DNA of 64,000 nucleotides, from NCBI GenBank assembly GCA_033032865.1, contig JAWHQI010000009.1, positions 14,340,001 through 14,404,000 of the forward strand, read 5' to 3'. The notes under the pieces were generated by a model that ran no database searches, was not told where the DNA came from, and saw only the letters and a program-made list of their open reading frames with translations. Within the stretch, counting starts at the first letter, position 1. Every line of letters begins with the position of its first letter. A program made the translations under genes and the position numbers. This DNA is from Dactylorhiza incarnata (taxonomy: Eukaryota; Streptophyta; Magnoliopsida; Asparagales; Orchidaceae). Of the stretch, positions 1-11,978 are shown one piece after another.

Positions 1-2
1 TC

Positions 3-2128
3 CTACAACTCACTGACTTTGAAAAAGATGAGAAAGAAGAAGTCACTGAGGCAGATATCTATGAAGGGTTGAGATGGTGTGGTTTTGAAAACAAACCTTA
101 TGGAAGCTTACAGAGATTGCATATGAACAGACAAGGAAAATTACTTACAAACATTATTGGGAAAGTGCTGCTGTGTAAAACAGACTCACATGATAGAGTA
201 TCTAAAGGGAATTTTGAAGTAATGGTCAAAGTGATCCTGAACAAGAGGACTGACTAGGGGAAACTTGTGTTTGAAAAGATTACAGAACACATATGATCTC
301 CAAACTTTGGCAGAATTTTATCTCTGTATCTCAAAAATTGCATCCCTCTTCACCTCAAAGATACAGAATCTACCACTCTCCACTATCTCAAAAAGATAGA
401 TGTCAAGACAGTAAGTAGGTGGGAGAAGAAGTTCACCAAGAAGGAAGCAGGTGAGCCTTCACTTCAAGGTGATAAAGCTTCAAAAACCCTTCCCCAATTC
501 TTATAGGTTCTCAGGAACCCCTGACTCCTATTGAGGGGGAGCCTCTGAGAGAAGATACCACTATAATGGACAGTGATCCAACACCTCGAGAGGAGGTGAA
601 TCCAGAACACGAGCAGCTACCTGATCCAGAAGCTGCTTTAAATGTGAAATTAGAAGAATCTGAGAAAGATTCAAATGGTGGACATGAAGTTGTTGAAGAA
701 CTAGATGAGTCTGACATATCCTTGAATGAATTTCTTAATGTTGAAATGCATATAAATTCAGAAGTAGAAGAATATGAGCACCCCTCTGAAATCCCTGCAA
801 TAATGGAGGGGGAGCCTACTGGTCAATTCACAGTACTGCCCTCACCTCAAAGGAAAGAAGATGAGCAACATCCTTCAACCAGGACAGATCCCACAGTCCC
901 ATCAACTGAATTTCTGTCCCAAATGGAAATTCTATTAAATAAACAAAGAGAACAATTTGAAGCATATGTAAATCATGTTGTTACCAGTTACAAGAATGAA
1001 CTATCTGCCAGAATAGATGTATTGCAAGAAGACATCCAATATCTCAATCATCAAAACACAAATGTGTATCAGACTACTGCCAATATTGTGACTAATACAG
1101 GAACTGAAATAGCCAACATCAATCAACCTAATTATCTAATTGGACATCAACTGAATATTGTGCTTGATAGACTATCTACTCTAAGAGAAAATTAGCAGGC
1201 CATCATACAAAACCAAGATGTGACCTTTAATGACTTTGAAGATGCAATAAATACCTTACTTCAAAGAATATCATCTTCCACTCAGGTCTCTCAAGAGCTA
1301 GTGGACAATGTTGGTGAAACTTTACTACATCAATTTCAAGTCACCCAAGATCAACTTTCAAATTCCTTCAATCAATCAGTCAGAGCATCTCAATGGACTC
1401 TTATGGATGCTATTGGAAATCTGAATAATCTTCTAGCTAAACAACTTCAGGCCTTCCAGGCAGCTCTCTCTAAAGGCATATTTTCAAAAGCCAGAAAGGG
1501 GGAGATAATGTCAAGCCATCATGTCATGTGGCTAGCCAATGAAGTAAGATTCTCTATGAATCTTGAACCTATTGACTATTGGATTGCATATCAACATCCA
1601 ATTCCAAAAGGCAGTCTCCCTAAAGAAGCCTCCAATAGTGCAATGCCAGAAGTCCCTCCAGAACAATATCAAGAGTCTGATAGCTATCAAGGGTACTTTG
1701 TTGATGAGCCTATCAGTGGGAGTAGGCAAGCTAGGAAAAGTAAAAGACATTATGTTGATTCTGAAGAGCAAGAAGCAAAAAGGAGGAGATTGGAGGAAAT
1801 AAAGAAAAATCCAAAATTTGAAGAATGGAGCCCTTTCTCAAGGGATATCATCCTAAGTACTTAGACTCTATTCCAACAGGGAAAGCATGACAGGGGTACA
1901 TTCTACAGTTCAGAAGAATGACAAAAATATGAGATGTGTGAAGCTGGCAGAAGGGACTATTCGAACAAAATCAAGATGGGAGATACTTCAGTGCCTGCCC
2001 ATGCTCCTCTCAGATATCACCCTAATCCCTATAACTATTTTGAAAGGCAAAAGCAAAAACTAGCTGAAGCTGAGCAATCCAAGAAAGCTGGTTCGTCTGA
2101 GAAAAGAAAAACTATTCAGAAGGATTGA
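3..2128 (+). pseudogene. Element A ORF3, degenerate, 5' end off-window
   Basis: The third ORF of a Sirevirus-type copia element; its function is not established. The first 85 codons visible contain a block (GKLLTNIIGKVLLCK) that aligns with element G (GKLLVDIILKVLFCK) and element H; I believe this is the plant-specific 'putative plant transposon protein' family. The frame breaks at a TAG (255-257) and again near 292. It resumes in another frame at 566 and runs to 2128 with in-frame stops at 1193, 1862 and 1919. The middle is acidic, then coiled-coil-like (roughly 900-1450). The tail has a basic patch (SKRHY, then EAKRRRLEE) and a C-terminal block ending PNPYNYFERQ that matches G (PKPYAYFSRQ). 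There is no signal peptide or membrane segment, so I do not call it an envelope. The family assignment is from memory; the homology between A, G and H is seen directly. Confidence 0.8.
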
Positions 2129-2309
2129 AGAAGAAGGATCCTAGAAATCACATGCACATTTCTATGTTATACATTTTTACATCTAATATATTGTTAATGC
2201 ATTGAACTATAGTTAATCAATATATGTAGTAATTAAATGCTTGATTAATTTTTACTGATTATATTTGTTAGTCAAGCCTATCTATACTTGTAAGTTCTGG
2301 CTTCTTCAA

Positions 2310-2321
2310 ATAGGGGGAGGT
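2310..2321 (+). other. Element A polypurine tract
   Basis: The purine run ATAGGGGGAGGT directly precedes the LTR start at 2322. It is the plus-strand primer for reverse transcription. The same AGGGGGAG core also occurs three times inside ORF3, at 534, 807 and 1497. Confidence 0.85.
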
Positions 2322-2504
2322 TGTTGGGTATTATGCCTTCAATGCTTCTAGATTTGAAGAAGGAACAAAAGTATAGATAAGCTAAGTTGTTTTTGATGTT
2401 ATGTTTAAGTTCATATTGTGACAGATGCATCAAAGCTACATCACTAGTATCAAGATGATAAAAGTAATAAAAAAATCACTAAGTAAAATATCATCTCAAA
2501 ACTC

Positions 2505-3085
2505 AGCAGATGAATCGTTGAGAAAGATAACATATCGTCGAGACAGTTCCAACAATATCGTCTTGAAGAAAGCTTATCGTTGATAAAGCTAAGTTCAGAT
2601 ATCTCGACGATATCGCCTTGAAGAAGATGTATAGTCTTGAAGGTTGAAGAAAGCTTATCGTTGATAAAGATAAGTTCAAATATATCGACGATATTATCTT
2701 GAAGAAGATGTATAGTGAAGGTAGAATGAATCTTATCATGGATAAAGCTAAGATGTCTCGACGATGTCGTCTTGAAGAAGAGGTATAACCTTGAAGATTA
2801 AAGACATAAATTTTAAATCATGAAGAAAGGTTCATGTAGACAAACATTGGTTTGAAGACCTTATATCGTCTGGAAGATCAAGATGATGTCGTCTTGAAGA
2901 AAGGCTATCAGCCCGATGAATAAGTCTAAGTCTTATAAAAAGAAACATCTCGACGATATCGTCTAGAAGAAGCAATATCGTTGAGATATCAATTAGAGTC
3001 TTGAAGAAGGAAGTATGTCGACGATATCATCGTGAAGAATATATGTCGTTTACATTGATCAAGATGATATCGTCTTGAAGGAATA
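2505..3085 (+). promoter_or_regulatory. Array of CpG-containing symmetric motifs in the U3 of element A
   Basis: About fifteen copies of motifs built on ATCGACGAT, ATATCGTC and TTGAAGAA recur over 580 bases, for example near 2578, 2611, 2678, 2757, 2952 and 3017. ATCGACGAT is symmetric around its centre. The array lies 300-880 bases upstream of the TATA box at 3389, in the U3 promoter region. Its function is inferred, either factor binding or a CpG-methylation target. Confidence 0.6.
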
Positions 3086-3388
3086 TTATCGCCTTGACAG
3101 TTGCAGAGCAGCATTTAATGCACATATGTTCTTGGAAATTGGTATTCAAGGAATGCGTACGTCGTCTATCTTGCACACTAATCAAGGAGTAATAAATGAT
3201 ATATTCTCTACAGAATATAGTCGTTGCACAGTATTTAATGAAGAATATTATTACTTCTATATTCTACAAGTTCCAAGAATGGCAAGTCATTTATGATGAA
3301 ATATTATGCCAATTCTGTCAAACATTTCAAATGGGCAAAATGATTATGGAATAATCAATAAGGGCTTTTATGCAAAATGACAGATCAG

Positions 3389-3396
3389 TATAAAAG
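3389..3396 (+). promoter_or_regulatory. TATA box of element A LTR
   Basis: TATAAAAG on the element's coding strand, downstream of the U3 motif array and about 275 bases upstream of the hairpin array. It is the best TATA match in this LTR. Confidence 0.6.
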
Positions 3397-3662
3397 AGAC
3401 TTTTTTTGTTCATAACACGTTTGCTAAAGTATTCTCTCTCAAGTTTATTCTCATACATACCTCCATAAGAGAAAGAAAAGAATCAAAAGAAGAAGGCTTC
3501 ACTGCTGTGATGTGAAGGTCTAGAGAAGATTCTAATGAAAGGTTCAGTGATTCACAAGATCTCTGGGCTTACTATTGTAAGAAGAGGAAGAAAACTTGTT
3601 ATTTCAAAGCTTTCATCTTGATGTATTTTCTTCTACAACAATAAACTTTTATATATTATTTT

Positions 3663-3855
3663 GTAGGGTTCTTTGTGAACCTGAGCTTGTAAGATCTTAT
3701 AATAGATCTGAGATTGGTAGGGTTCTATGTGAGCCTAAGATTGGTAGGGTTCTTTGTGAGCCTGAGTTTGGTAGGATCTTGGTAAATATCTGTCTTATTG
3801 TAAGACTAACAAAGTCTGAGCTTCGTAGGGTTCTGTGTGAACCTGAGTTGTAAAA
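3663..3855 (+). repeat. Tandem hairpin array in the R/U5 part of element A LTR
   Basis: Units of the form GGTTC-loop-GAACC recur at about 3666, 3719, 3748 and 3828. The middle two read GGTTC with GAGCC, which still pairs through a G-U wobble. Each unit is followed by TGAG or TAAG. Read in one frame the units give a meaningless repeated RVLCEPE peptide. The array is downstream of the TATA box, so it would be in the RNA leader. E, H and G have hairpin arrays at the same place with different stem sequences. Confidence 0.6.
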
Positions 3856-4097
3856 TCTGTTTATTGAGAAAAGGTCTGAGTTGGAGAAGTTGCCTAGTCT
3901 AGCTCATTGCTAGATAGGTGGGAGGGACAGTTGACTACCCCTAGACACATTGTCTTGTAAGGAACCACTATAAATCTTGTGTGTTTTCTGTGATTGCTCT
4001 TATGCTGTGATTGTTAAATTTTAAAGTAGCAAATAATATTGAAAATGTATAATCAACCACCCTCTAGATGTAGTTTATAGGCAACCCATATATTTCA

Positions 4098-4377
4098 AGC
4101 ACGATGGCACCGACTAAGTTGAGAGAGCGGCGAAATTAAATAGACATATCCACGACCACTCGAGGAGCTACATTAATCATGTAGGACTGCTTAATTGATC
4201 GTCTAGTCATCCTTAATGGAGATCGGCAGGGTTAAGGCTTCATTTGGCGTAGTGGTGGCGGTTGTGAACACCGTGGCCATGAACCGTCGTTCATGAACAC
4301 TGGACCTCACCTAAAAAAATTCATACATTTTATGCTCGAAACTAGACATGGGCATAAAAACCGGGCCGGGGCGGTCC
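4098..4377. other. Short stretch of unassigned DNA between elements A and B
   Basis: No ORF, RNA gene or LTR signal recognised. It is the only sequence in the window not clearly part of an LTR element. The end (about 4346-4370, with GGGCATAAAAACCGGGCC) resembles the terminal motif of plant hAT DNA transposons from memory, but is cut by the insertion of B, so I leave it unassigned. Confidence 0.5.
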
Positions 4378-4497
4378 TGTAACATCCCCAGAACAACTAG
4401 ACCCCTAGGGTGCATATTGTCATGACATTGCTTTAAGAAACCAAAATGACCATAAGAATCAAGATAATAGGTGAAAATCACCTTGGTGTGCAAATTG

Positions 4498-4965
4498 TCA
4501 AATTTGACTCCAAGGTTTAGGGCTTGATCTTAAGCTTCAAAATGACAAATTGACCCACCTATTTCTTATAAGTCCCTTAGGGAGTTCCTTGGGTTAGTTA
4601 GGACCCATTATGGTCAACCCAATTGACCAAATTAACTAAAGTCAACTCTGCCCCCAAATAGGTCAACCACCCAATTTAAGGCCGATTAAGGCTCAAGTGA
4701 CCTAATTATCCTTCCCCAAGTCCACCTAACCATCAAGGGAGGCCAAAGGAGTCAACTTTAACTCATTGGAACACTCAATTTCATCAATTTGACCAAAGTC
4801 AACCCTTGGTCAACATCACACAAAATTGGCCTAATTTGGCTAAATTAACCCAATGTGGACCCCCACCATGGCCCAATCCACCATTCCTTGTGCTCATGGA
4901 CCCATGCCCACCAATTTGGGTCCAGCCCACTCACCAATTTGACCAATTCAACTCAAAGGTCAAAT
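4498..4965 (+). promoter_or_regulatory. Cluster of TTGAC (W-box-like) motifs in the B LTR
   Basis: About twelve TTGACC, TTGACT, GGTCAA or AGTCAA hexamers lie in 470 bases, for example near 4504, 4550, 4613, 4624, 4640, 4661, 4755, 4789, 4805 and 4939. TTGAC[CT] is the established WRKY-factor W-box core. The same cluster occurs in the 3' LTR (36430-36905) and, with different sequence between sites, in solo LTR C. A possible TATA element follows at about 5304 (CATATACACC here, CATATATACC in the 3' LTR near 37247). Function is inferred. Confidence 0.55.
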
Positions 4966-6582
4966 AAGCCTAAAATGAGCTTATATGATATTAAACCAAA
5001 TTCGCATGGGTTAAGGCCCCCCTTAGAGGCCCATTATAAAGCCCAATCACCAATGACCATGTTTGCCCCTCTGGATTTGAAATAGGGTGACATGCAAGGG
5101 GTTGATTTGGGATTTTCCCAAAATTGGAATTGGAGAAACCATGAATTCATGGGAAGAGCTCCACTTGGCACACCAATGCTCTTCCCAAGCTTCCCTCTGA
5201 ATTCCCCAAACCCTTTGGCATCAATGCCCTGCTGACATGAGGCCAAGTGGAGGCACATTTCAGGTAATTTCCCTTTGTTAAGAGCTCTACTCATGGCTCT
5301 TCCCCATATACACCTCCACAACCCCAATTGAGAGCTCCACAAGCTTCGGTGAGCTGAGAGAAGAAGAACCCCCTATCATTGAAGAAGACCACCTTTGTGC
5401 ACAGAGATATCCATGGATGCTAGGAGGAGCTCGGCCATGGACCCCAAGAGGATTACACGCTCCATCAGCTCCAATCAGGCATGCATTCCTTCTCTCCTCC
5501 CCTAATGCTAGAGTCCACTTCTTTCCTTTTTAATTTTGGTTTAGAAATGGCAGATTTACCATTCTCTCGATTAGGCTCTAAAGCCCTTCCAAATTTCGCC
5601 CCCCATTTTGTCTACAAGCAACCTCCGACCGCCATTTCGTAGGTTATTGACGGCCAACCCTGGGCCGAGGTGGTGACGCGAGCTTTTGGCCGGACACGTC
5701 CTCAGGTGCCGGAAAAGCGGGAGAAGTTGGCCCAGGAAGGGTCAATCTGAGCCCTTGGCACAATGAAGAAGTCGACCTCTCAGCTGTTAGATCTAGGAAG
5801 ATCTATATTCGCAAGCCAGATTTAATACTAATAACTCTTATTTGAATAATTCTTCCTGACCTTAAACAATTTATAGAAAATACCTAAAGGCTAAAATAGA
5901 AAATGTGTCCAATATTAATTATGTAGCCCTTGGTCCCTAGTATTCTTTGAAATTTAATTCACTCAATTTGGAGCACTGTAGCACCATCAACACCATTTTT
6001 GGTGGGACTGGTCCTAGGGTAGATCAGATTTTGAATTTTTAATATATCTTAAATGGTAACTCTAATGGGGCTGAAATTTGGGTCATGCATGCATGTGCCC
6101 TAATAGTACCTTGTGCCCAAAAATCAGATTTTTTGGAGAAACTTTTTTTATAGCTTAATCTATTATTTGATTTATCTTTATAATGTAATTTAAGGAGCTA
6201 GACACCTCTAAATGACCCCAAATTTGGGTGGCATGCTCATTAAGTCATCAATTAGCTTGGGTTAAAATTTGAATGCAATTGGACCACTGCATGTTGGGTT
6301 AATCCACTTGCATGTCCTTGCATGGTTGAGGTGTGATGTGCATATAGTTCAAAAGAGTAATTTGTATACTTAGCTAGTTTGGCTTGGTCTTAGCCTCTGG
6401 CATTTTAGCCATACCTTTATCATGGTATAATACATCACCTCAAAAGATATTAGGAGTTTTGAGATCTTAAACCCTAATTAATGGCTTAAATCAAAATATA
6501 TCCCCTTTATGTAATTTTGAAATATTTGTGGATAAAACATAACAAGAAATTATGAAACTCTGATGAATCTCCTGTAACATCA

Positions 6583-7510
6583 TTTTGAACCTCAGGAAAT
6601 TAATTGGGAATTTTTGGTGTTCATTTGTCTTGCATAAATTCAATAATATCATTTGTCACACTTTTGAATTAATGAAATGAATACCATAAAAATTGGCTGA
6701 AAATTATGATTCTCTGGATTTGACCTTGTTTCATCAATATGTATCAGAGGAAATTTTTATGAAATTTTTAGATATATAATTATGGCACTTCATTTATAAA
6801 GTAATATATAGGGATTATTATTCATAATTAGATATTGTTGATTTAAAGGAGTTGAAAAATCTTGTTACTGTGGGAGAACATTTAAAATCTAGTTTTGAAC
6901 CTCTGGAAATTTATTAGGAATTTTTGGTAATCAATTGCCATGCAAAATTTCAATAATATCATTTGTCACACTTTTGAATTAATGAAATAAATACCATAAA
7001 TATTAGCTGAAAAATTATGATTCTCTGGATTTGACCTTATTTCATCAATATGTATTAGAGAAAATTTTTATGGAATTTTTAAATGTATAATTCTGGTGCT
7101 TCATTTGTAAAGTAATATATAGGGATTATTATTCATAATTAGATATTATTGATTTAAAGGAGTTGAAAAATCTTATTACTCTGGGAGAACATTTAAAATC
7201 TAGTTTTGAACCTATGGAAATTTATTAGGAATGTTTGGTGATCATTTGCATTGCGAAATTTCAATATTATCATTTGTCACACTTTTGAATTAATGAAAGG
7301 AATGTCATGAAAACTACCTGAAAAATTATGATTATCTGGGTTTGACCTTATTTCATCAATATGTATTCAGAGGAAAATTTTATGGAATTTTTAAATGTAT
7401 AATTCTAGTACTTCATTTGAAAAGTGACATTTAGAGATTATTATTCATAAATAGAATTTGCTGACCTAATTATGTTGGAAATTTTGGAAACCTTGCCCAT
7501 CTTAATATCT
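6583..7510 (+). repeat. Three 310-bp tandem units in the B 5' LTR
   Basis: The landmark TTTTGAACCT recurs at 6583, 6893 and 7203, with the intervening sequence repeating (TTTGTCACACTTTTGAATTA, then GGATTTGACC, then AGGGATTATTATTCATAATT). The third unit is the most divergent. The same three units are present in the 3' LTR at about 38532, 38842 and 39151, so the triplication predates insertion of B. Confidence 0.85.
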
Positions 7511-9480
7511 TGTTTAAATTTGTTTGTGTGATTTTACTTAGATTATTTGGGTACTTGGAAAGAATCCTCAGGTGTTAAATGGTATGGAAAAAGAAATAAC
7601 TATTTTATTTTTGGAGCAAATTAACCAGAAAAATTGTGAAATTTTGATAGAATCTCAGTCATACCCTTATTGAGTTATCATAAAAATTTTAGAGCTCTAG
7701 ACCCATGGGTTAGAAATATAGATTTCAAATAGTACATTTAGTTGATGTATGGATGGTGTGCGTTTAGTAAAGACCTAAATTAGTGATTAAACCACCTAGA
7801 TCATGAAGAATATGAATGAAACTTGGAGCACTTCAGCATTTTATTTAGGGTTCCAAAAGTAAAAAAAAAATTGGGAAGACTTTTGGACTTGATTGTCATT
7901 TACATCATATAAGGACCCTAGTTTATACCCATGGTCAAGGTGGTCTGCGGATAACAAATCAGCATTTAGTGGTTGAGGCACTCTTGAACATGACACACAG
8001 TCCCAACCACCTTAGATTTGTTATATGCTACATAAGAGGGTGGGTAGACCAATTTATTTTTAAACTGGTCCCTGACAAGTTGGTGTGTGGTTAGACAAAT
8101 GTTTAAGACTGGATTACTAGATCGGAAAAGAGAATGAGACGACACAAGCCACCAGAAAATACAGTATATGTTAAGCTTCTGGGACTAGTCTTATATCGTG
8201 GCCAAGTGAAAGTAAGTGAGGAAAATCTGGTCAAGAAATAATGGGTAGCGTTGAGATTCAATTGAAGATCAACATCTTCCCTCCCCTAAATAATTAAAAC
8301 ACATCTTAGGGACCTATAGTAAGCAGAGAGGTTGTGGGAGGTCTGGGTAGCCACCAATAATATTAAATATCTTGAGAAAGGGAGGTTTGAGATGTCACCC
8401 CATCGTACCTCCTAGTACCATTGCGAGCCCTTCATTGGGTAGCCCTCGGGAAGTCCAAGATGCACCTTAAACATCTAAGGCCAACAAAAGAGTAGAGAAA
8501 ACTAGATGATTTAGGAATATGAATGAAGCGTACACATACATCTTAGGTGACTAGTACCTTATAGATTGGAACGGACAAGTCTATCCATGGGGCAGTAGGC
8601 TCGGTAATAAGGAAGGAAGGGTTGGTCCTGCAAGTAGTAGACTTTGTAAATATATGATAGAGGGCTGGTTAGTCCTGTGAGCCGGAGGCTCAGATGATAG
8701 AGATGATATATAAATGCATGTGCATAAAATGTGGTGGGTCTTCGGTACTAGCCTAGTCGACACACCGACGGAAGTACGATGACTCGGTAAGTGGTAGGAA
8801 TCTAAGGGTGCCATAATAATTTTACTGTGCATTCAAAAGATCCTACACTTAGCCATTTAAGGATTGGCTCCTTCGGGTCTAGCAAGAGTACGCAGAAGTT
8901 TATGAGTACCAAGTCTGGTGCCATAGCGTACGTTCGGGCCTAGGTCTGGTAGTGTGTTAAACCCACCTAGGTGAGGAGATGCCCGCTCCTCTGCCACCGT
9001 TTGACCACGATGGGAGGTGCCAGAGAGGTTAGCTACCTCCGAAAAGTGGGAACTAAAGGTCTGTGCGTACAGAGTCGTGTGGGTAAGTTGCATGTGCGTG
9101 AACCTTTTACATAGACATCACATTGCATTGCATATCATACACATCATACATATAAATCATGACCCCCATCGTATATTTTAGTATGAGCTTCCTTATACGA
9201 TGGGCTTTCAAAATGACCCCTTAACTTATGAGACTATATGAGCTTTGCTTATAAGTTAAGGTTACTTTCTTTACTGTTAGTTAGTTCTTACTTCCTTTAC
9301 TCACTTGGTTATTCTTTTGATGTAATAAATTATATAACCTTATAGTAGAATTGTTAGAATTGTTTATTGCTGGTAATTCTATTCTTGTTTTGATACATTA
9401 TTATGTGAGGAAGAGCATTGTAAACTGCTTGATCTTATGCTTTGTTGTCATTCGCTTCTTCCTCTCGTCCGGTGCCTAGG

Positions 9481-11093
9481 TGATGCGCAAAACTAAGCTT
9501 GCAAACGACAATGGCAAGTGTACCGTATTGAATGTATTATAGGTTATTAAAACATGGTCGTATTAGACTCGGGGCGGCTGATTATTCTTACTTCGGAAAA
9601 TCTCTATTATTTTATCGAAAGAAACTTGGGTTGGTTGGTTGCAAGAAAGAGAAATAATTTGTTCAGACTATGATTAAAAGGATTAGCACTCAACCTTGAA
9701 TCACCTTGGAAAAATAAATAAAGAAAGAAATAAAACTTCTAATCCTCTTTAAAAGAAATGCTTGACCGTGGAGGTTCCCGATTTATAAACGTACCTCTCT
9801 CAAGGATACGCTTAACTGAGTTTAGGTTGATCAATCGAACTCTCGTTCTAGAATCGAAACCCCTAAAACTCGCCTTATCGAAGTGAACCCCTCTATTGGA
9901 TATAACTCCAATCCGGGAGATTTATGTCGTCCTCTCTCGAGGAGTGCATTCAAATCTCTTTATCCTTGAAATGATCGATTCGAACTCAAAACCTCTCGGT
10001 TATTAGACTACGAAAACAAGAATGAGGTTATATATCGATAATATAATCTCAATCAATATAAATTCAAGGATAAATCTTAAGCGATCTAAATAAGAGAAAA
10101 AGAAGTTCTAAACTAGATTATGAATTATATTTTCCTTGGATCATCTCGGCCGAGCACTAATGAAATTTAGCTACTCATGGAGATGGAGGAATTGAAAGCA
10201 ATAAAATAGTACATAATAGAAAAGAGAAAAGAATACGAGAAAAGAGAACTAATTTTATTGATTTGCAAAAGAAATTACAACTAGGAATTAAAAGCTACAA
10301 ACCTGAAATGAAAGTGCAAGCTAAGAAAGAAGATTACAAGCTTAAGAATGACAAAAACAGTGCAAGAAAATAGACTAGAACTCCACAACTTCGTCCTCAA
10401 ACATCTGGAAAAGCTCCCTTTAAATAGGCAGAATTTTGGTGTTACACGCCCTTGGTCACGCTCGTGACCAAGGGCGTGTAAGGGGCGTGATTTATTGTGA
10501 GCGGAGAAGGCATCGTCTGGCTTCAATGTAGGCGTTACGGACGTGTCATGCCCTAGGTCACGCCCGTGACCTGGGGCGTGTAATCTTTAAAACTCGTTGT
10601 TGGCGGGAAGCTTCGGCGGGAAATTGGCGCGGGAAGAGTCACGCCCGTGTGCTGGATGTCACGCCTCAGATGTCATGCCCGTGACTTGATTTCACGCCCG
10701 TGACCGGAGGGCGTGTAATTTTAATTGACGTGGCAGCTGGCTCTGGATGCTTGTGGCGGGTCGCGACCGTGGTATTGGGTCACGCCCTTGGTCACGCCCG
10801 TGACCTGGGGCGTGTACTTGGTGAATTCTTTACGGAACGTCCCCGGAGTGGCAGAAACAGGTCTGGAACACTACGCAGGTTACACGCCCAGGGTCACGCC
10901 CGTGACCTGGGGCGTGTAAATACATTTTCTGCTCCAAATGTCCAGAAAACCTGAAAATATAAAATAAACATAAGTTAGCTTATGAAATTAAAATATGAAA
11001 GATTTATATGATATAATTTAGATAAAAGACATAATTTCATATTAAAATTATAATAAAACTATACTAAAAGATAAGTAAATAAATTACTCATCA
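9481..11093 (-). mobile_element. Solo LTR of an Athila-type element (1613 bp)
   Basis: Starts TGATGCGC and ends CTCATCA on the plus strand. It is flanked by the perfect 5-bp duplication CTAGG (9476-9480 and 11094-11098) inside the LTR of B. It is related to the LTR of D: both have GACTTGACCGTGGAGGTTCC, CGAACTCTCGTTCTA and the GTCACGxxCGTGAC palindromes. Orientation follows D, so the element reads on the minus strand. There is no internal region, so it is a solo LTR left by recombination between two LTRs. A weak TATA (TATTTAAAG on the minus strand, plus positions 10419-10427) sits just downstream of the palindrome array. Confidence 0.9.
10440..10920 (-). promoter_or_regulatory. Palindrome array (GTCACGCCCGTGAC type) in Athila solo LTR
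   Basis: Repeated units TACACGCCC, GGTCACGCCCGTGACC and GGGCGTGTAA, at about 10443, 10476, 10552, 10639, 10676, 10778, 10885 and neighbours. The core is symmetric and CpG-containing in otherwise AT-rich DNA. It lies directly upstream of the weak TATA in the element's orientation, the same arrangement as in D. Confidence 0.7.
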
Positions 11094-11679
11094 CTAGGAA
11101 TCACCGATGGAGGGGACGGGGAAAACTGCTTAGTCTTTTGACTAACGGCCAGTTGTGGCATAACAAACAGGAGCACCAGGAGGAGCAGAACTGCATCCAG
11201 AGGGAGGGACCTAAACCAGTTGCCCGACCCAGTGTTGGATTGTCAGCAGCCTCAGGGAGAGCACCGGTGAGCGGCCGTCCTTCGATTCATGTCCTTCATA
11301 TCTAACCTGGTCAGAGTAGGGAGTTCCTCATTCGTGAAGGCACCGTCGAATGTCAGTGCTTACAATGGTTTATTTTTGCCAAAAGAGACGCCAATAAAAT
11401 ATGATGTATCGGGCTTAAGCCTTTTTTATCTCTAGCGTTTCTTTTTCAGTACTCTATCTATTTTGTATCTCATTTGGACTAGTATCTTAAAGTATTATGT
11501 GATTGTTGTGGACATGTTTTCTTATTTATACTATGATGTATGGTTGGCCTCGATGAATGATTAGCCGGCAGGATTGGCGTCTTGTAGTGTGATCCTTTCC
11601 GAGTGAAGGTGTCACCGCAAGGCGGCGGTTCTGGGCGGTAAGACCTGGAATCGAATGCAAAAAAGAGGGTCTTACAAAC

Positions 11680-11691
11680 TGGTATCAGAGC
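11680..11691 (+). other. Primer binding site of element B (initiator tRNA-Met)
   Basis: TGGTATCAGAGC three bases after the 5' LTR end. This is complementary to the 3' end of plant initiator tRNA-Met, the usual primer of copia elements and chromoviruses. The stretch 11692-11978 is leader with no recognisable feature. Confidence 0.9.
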
Positions 11692-11978
11692 TTAGCCGAC
11701 TATCGATTATAGTAAAAGAAGTCCACAAACCCTGGGCCTCCTCGCTCGAGCTTAGCTTGAGGACAAACTAGCAGCAGAAGCAATGGTGTGCCCATATGAG
11801 AAATCACATAAAATAGCCACTAATGATGAGATATTCTAGGCCAACCTTTTGACGTAATAATTCTTCATATGTAGCCTCTGGTGAAGCCAGCACCACGAGT
11901 TGTGGTTTCCATATTCCAGACTGTAGCCCACCTACACCAGTTCCCACTCAATTTCAACAGTCAGAACTAGGCCAGACA

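Larger units (their letters stand above)
1..4097 (+). mobile_element. Element A: 3' part of a Sirevirus-type copia retrotransposon
   Basis: Truncated by the left window edge. Visible in order are a broken ORF3, a polypurine tract (AGGGGGAGG) and one LTR that starts TGTTGGG and ends TTTCA. The order ORF3, polypurine tract, LTR and the LTR start match elements E, H and G in this window, which places it among the Sirevirus/SIRE copia elements that carry an extra ORF after pol. Gag, pol and the 5' LTR lie off-window, so the target-site duplication cannot be verified; the five bases after the LTR are AGCAC. Confidence 0.85.
2322..4097 (+). repeat. Element A 3' LTR (1776 bp)
   Basis: Starts TGTTGGGTATTATG right after the polypurine tract and ends TATTTCA, giving the TG...CA termini of an LTR. 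Inside, in order, are an array of ATCGACGAT-like motifs (2505-3085), a TATA box (3389), a tandem hairpin array (3663-3855) and an ACCACCCTCTAG segment near 4059 that parallels the end of the other copia LTRs. The right end is called from this parallel, because the second LTR copy is off-window. Confidence 0.8.
4378..11676 (+). repeat. Element B 5' LTR (about 5.7 kb without the nested solo LTR)
   Basis: Starts TGTAACATCCCC and ends GGGTCTTACA, immediately followed by the tRNA-Met primer site. Removing the solo LTR at 9481-11093 and one 5-bp duplication leaves about 5680 bases. The first 3.6 kb align almost continuously with 36311-39604 plus 57543-57888, which is the 3' LTR. Features are a cluster of TTGAC motifs near the start, three 310-bp tandem units and a non-coding remainder. 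The 5.7-kb length is unusually large for a plant LTR. No convincing ORF lies inside. Confidence 0.85.

Noticed and set aside
3596..3853. Plus-strand ORF with repeated RVLCEPE
   Set aside because: It is the hairpin array of the A LTR read in one frame; no start context or homologue.
4346..4377. Possible hAT transposon terminal repeat
   Set aside because: Only one end, cut by element B, with no partner terminal repeat or target duplication visible.
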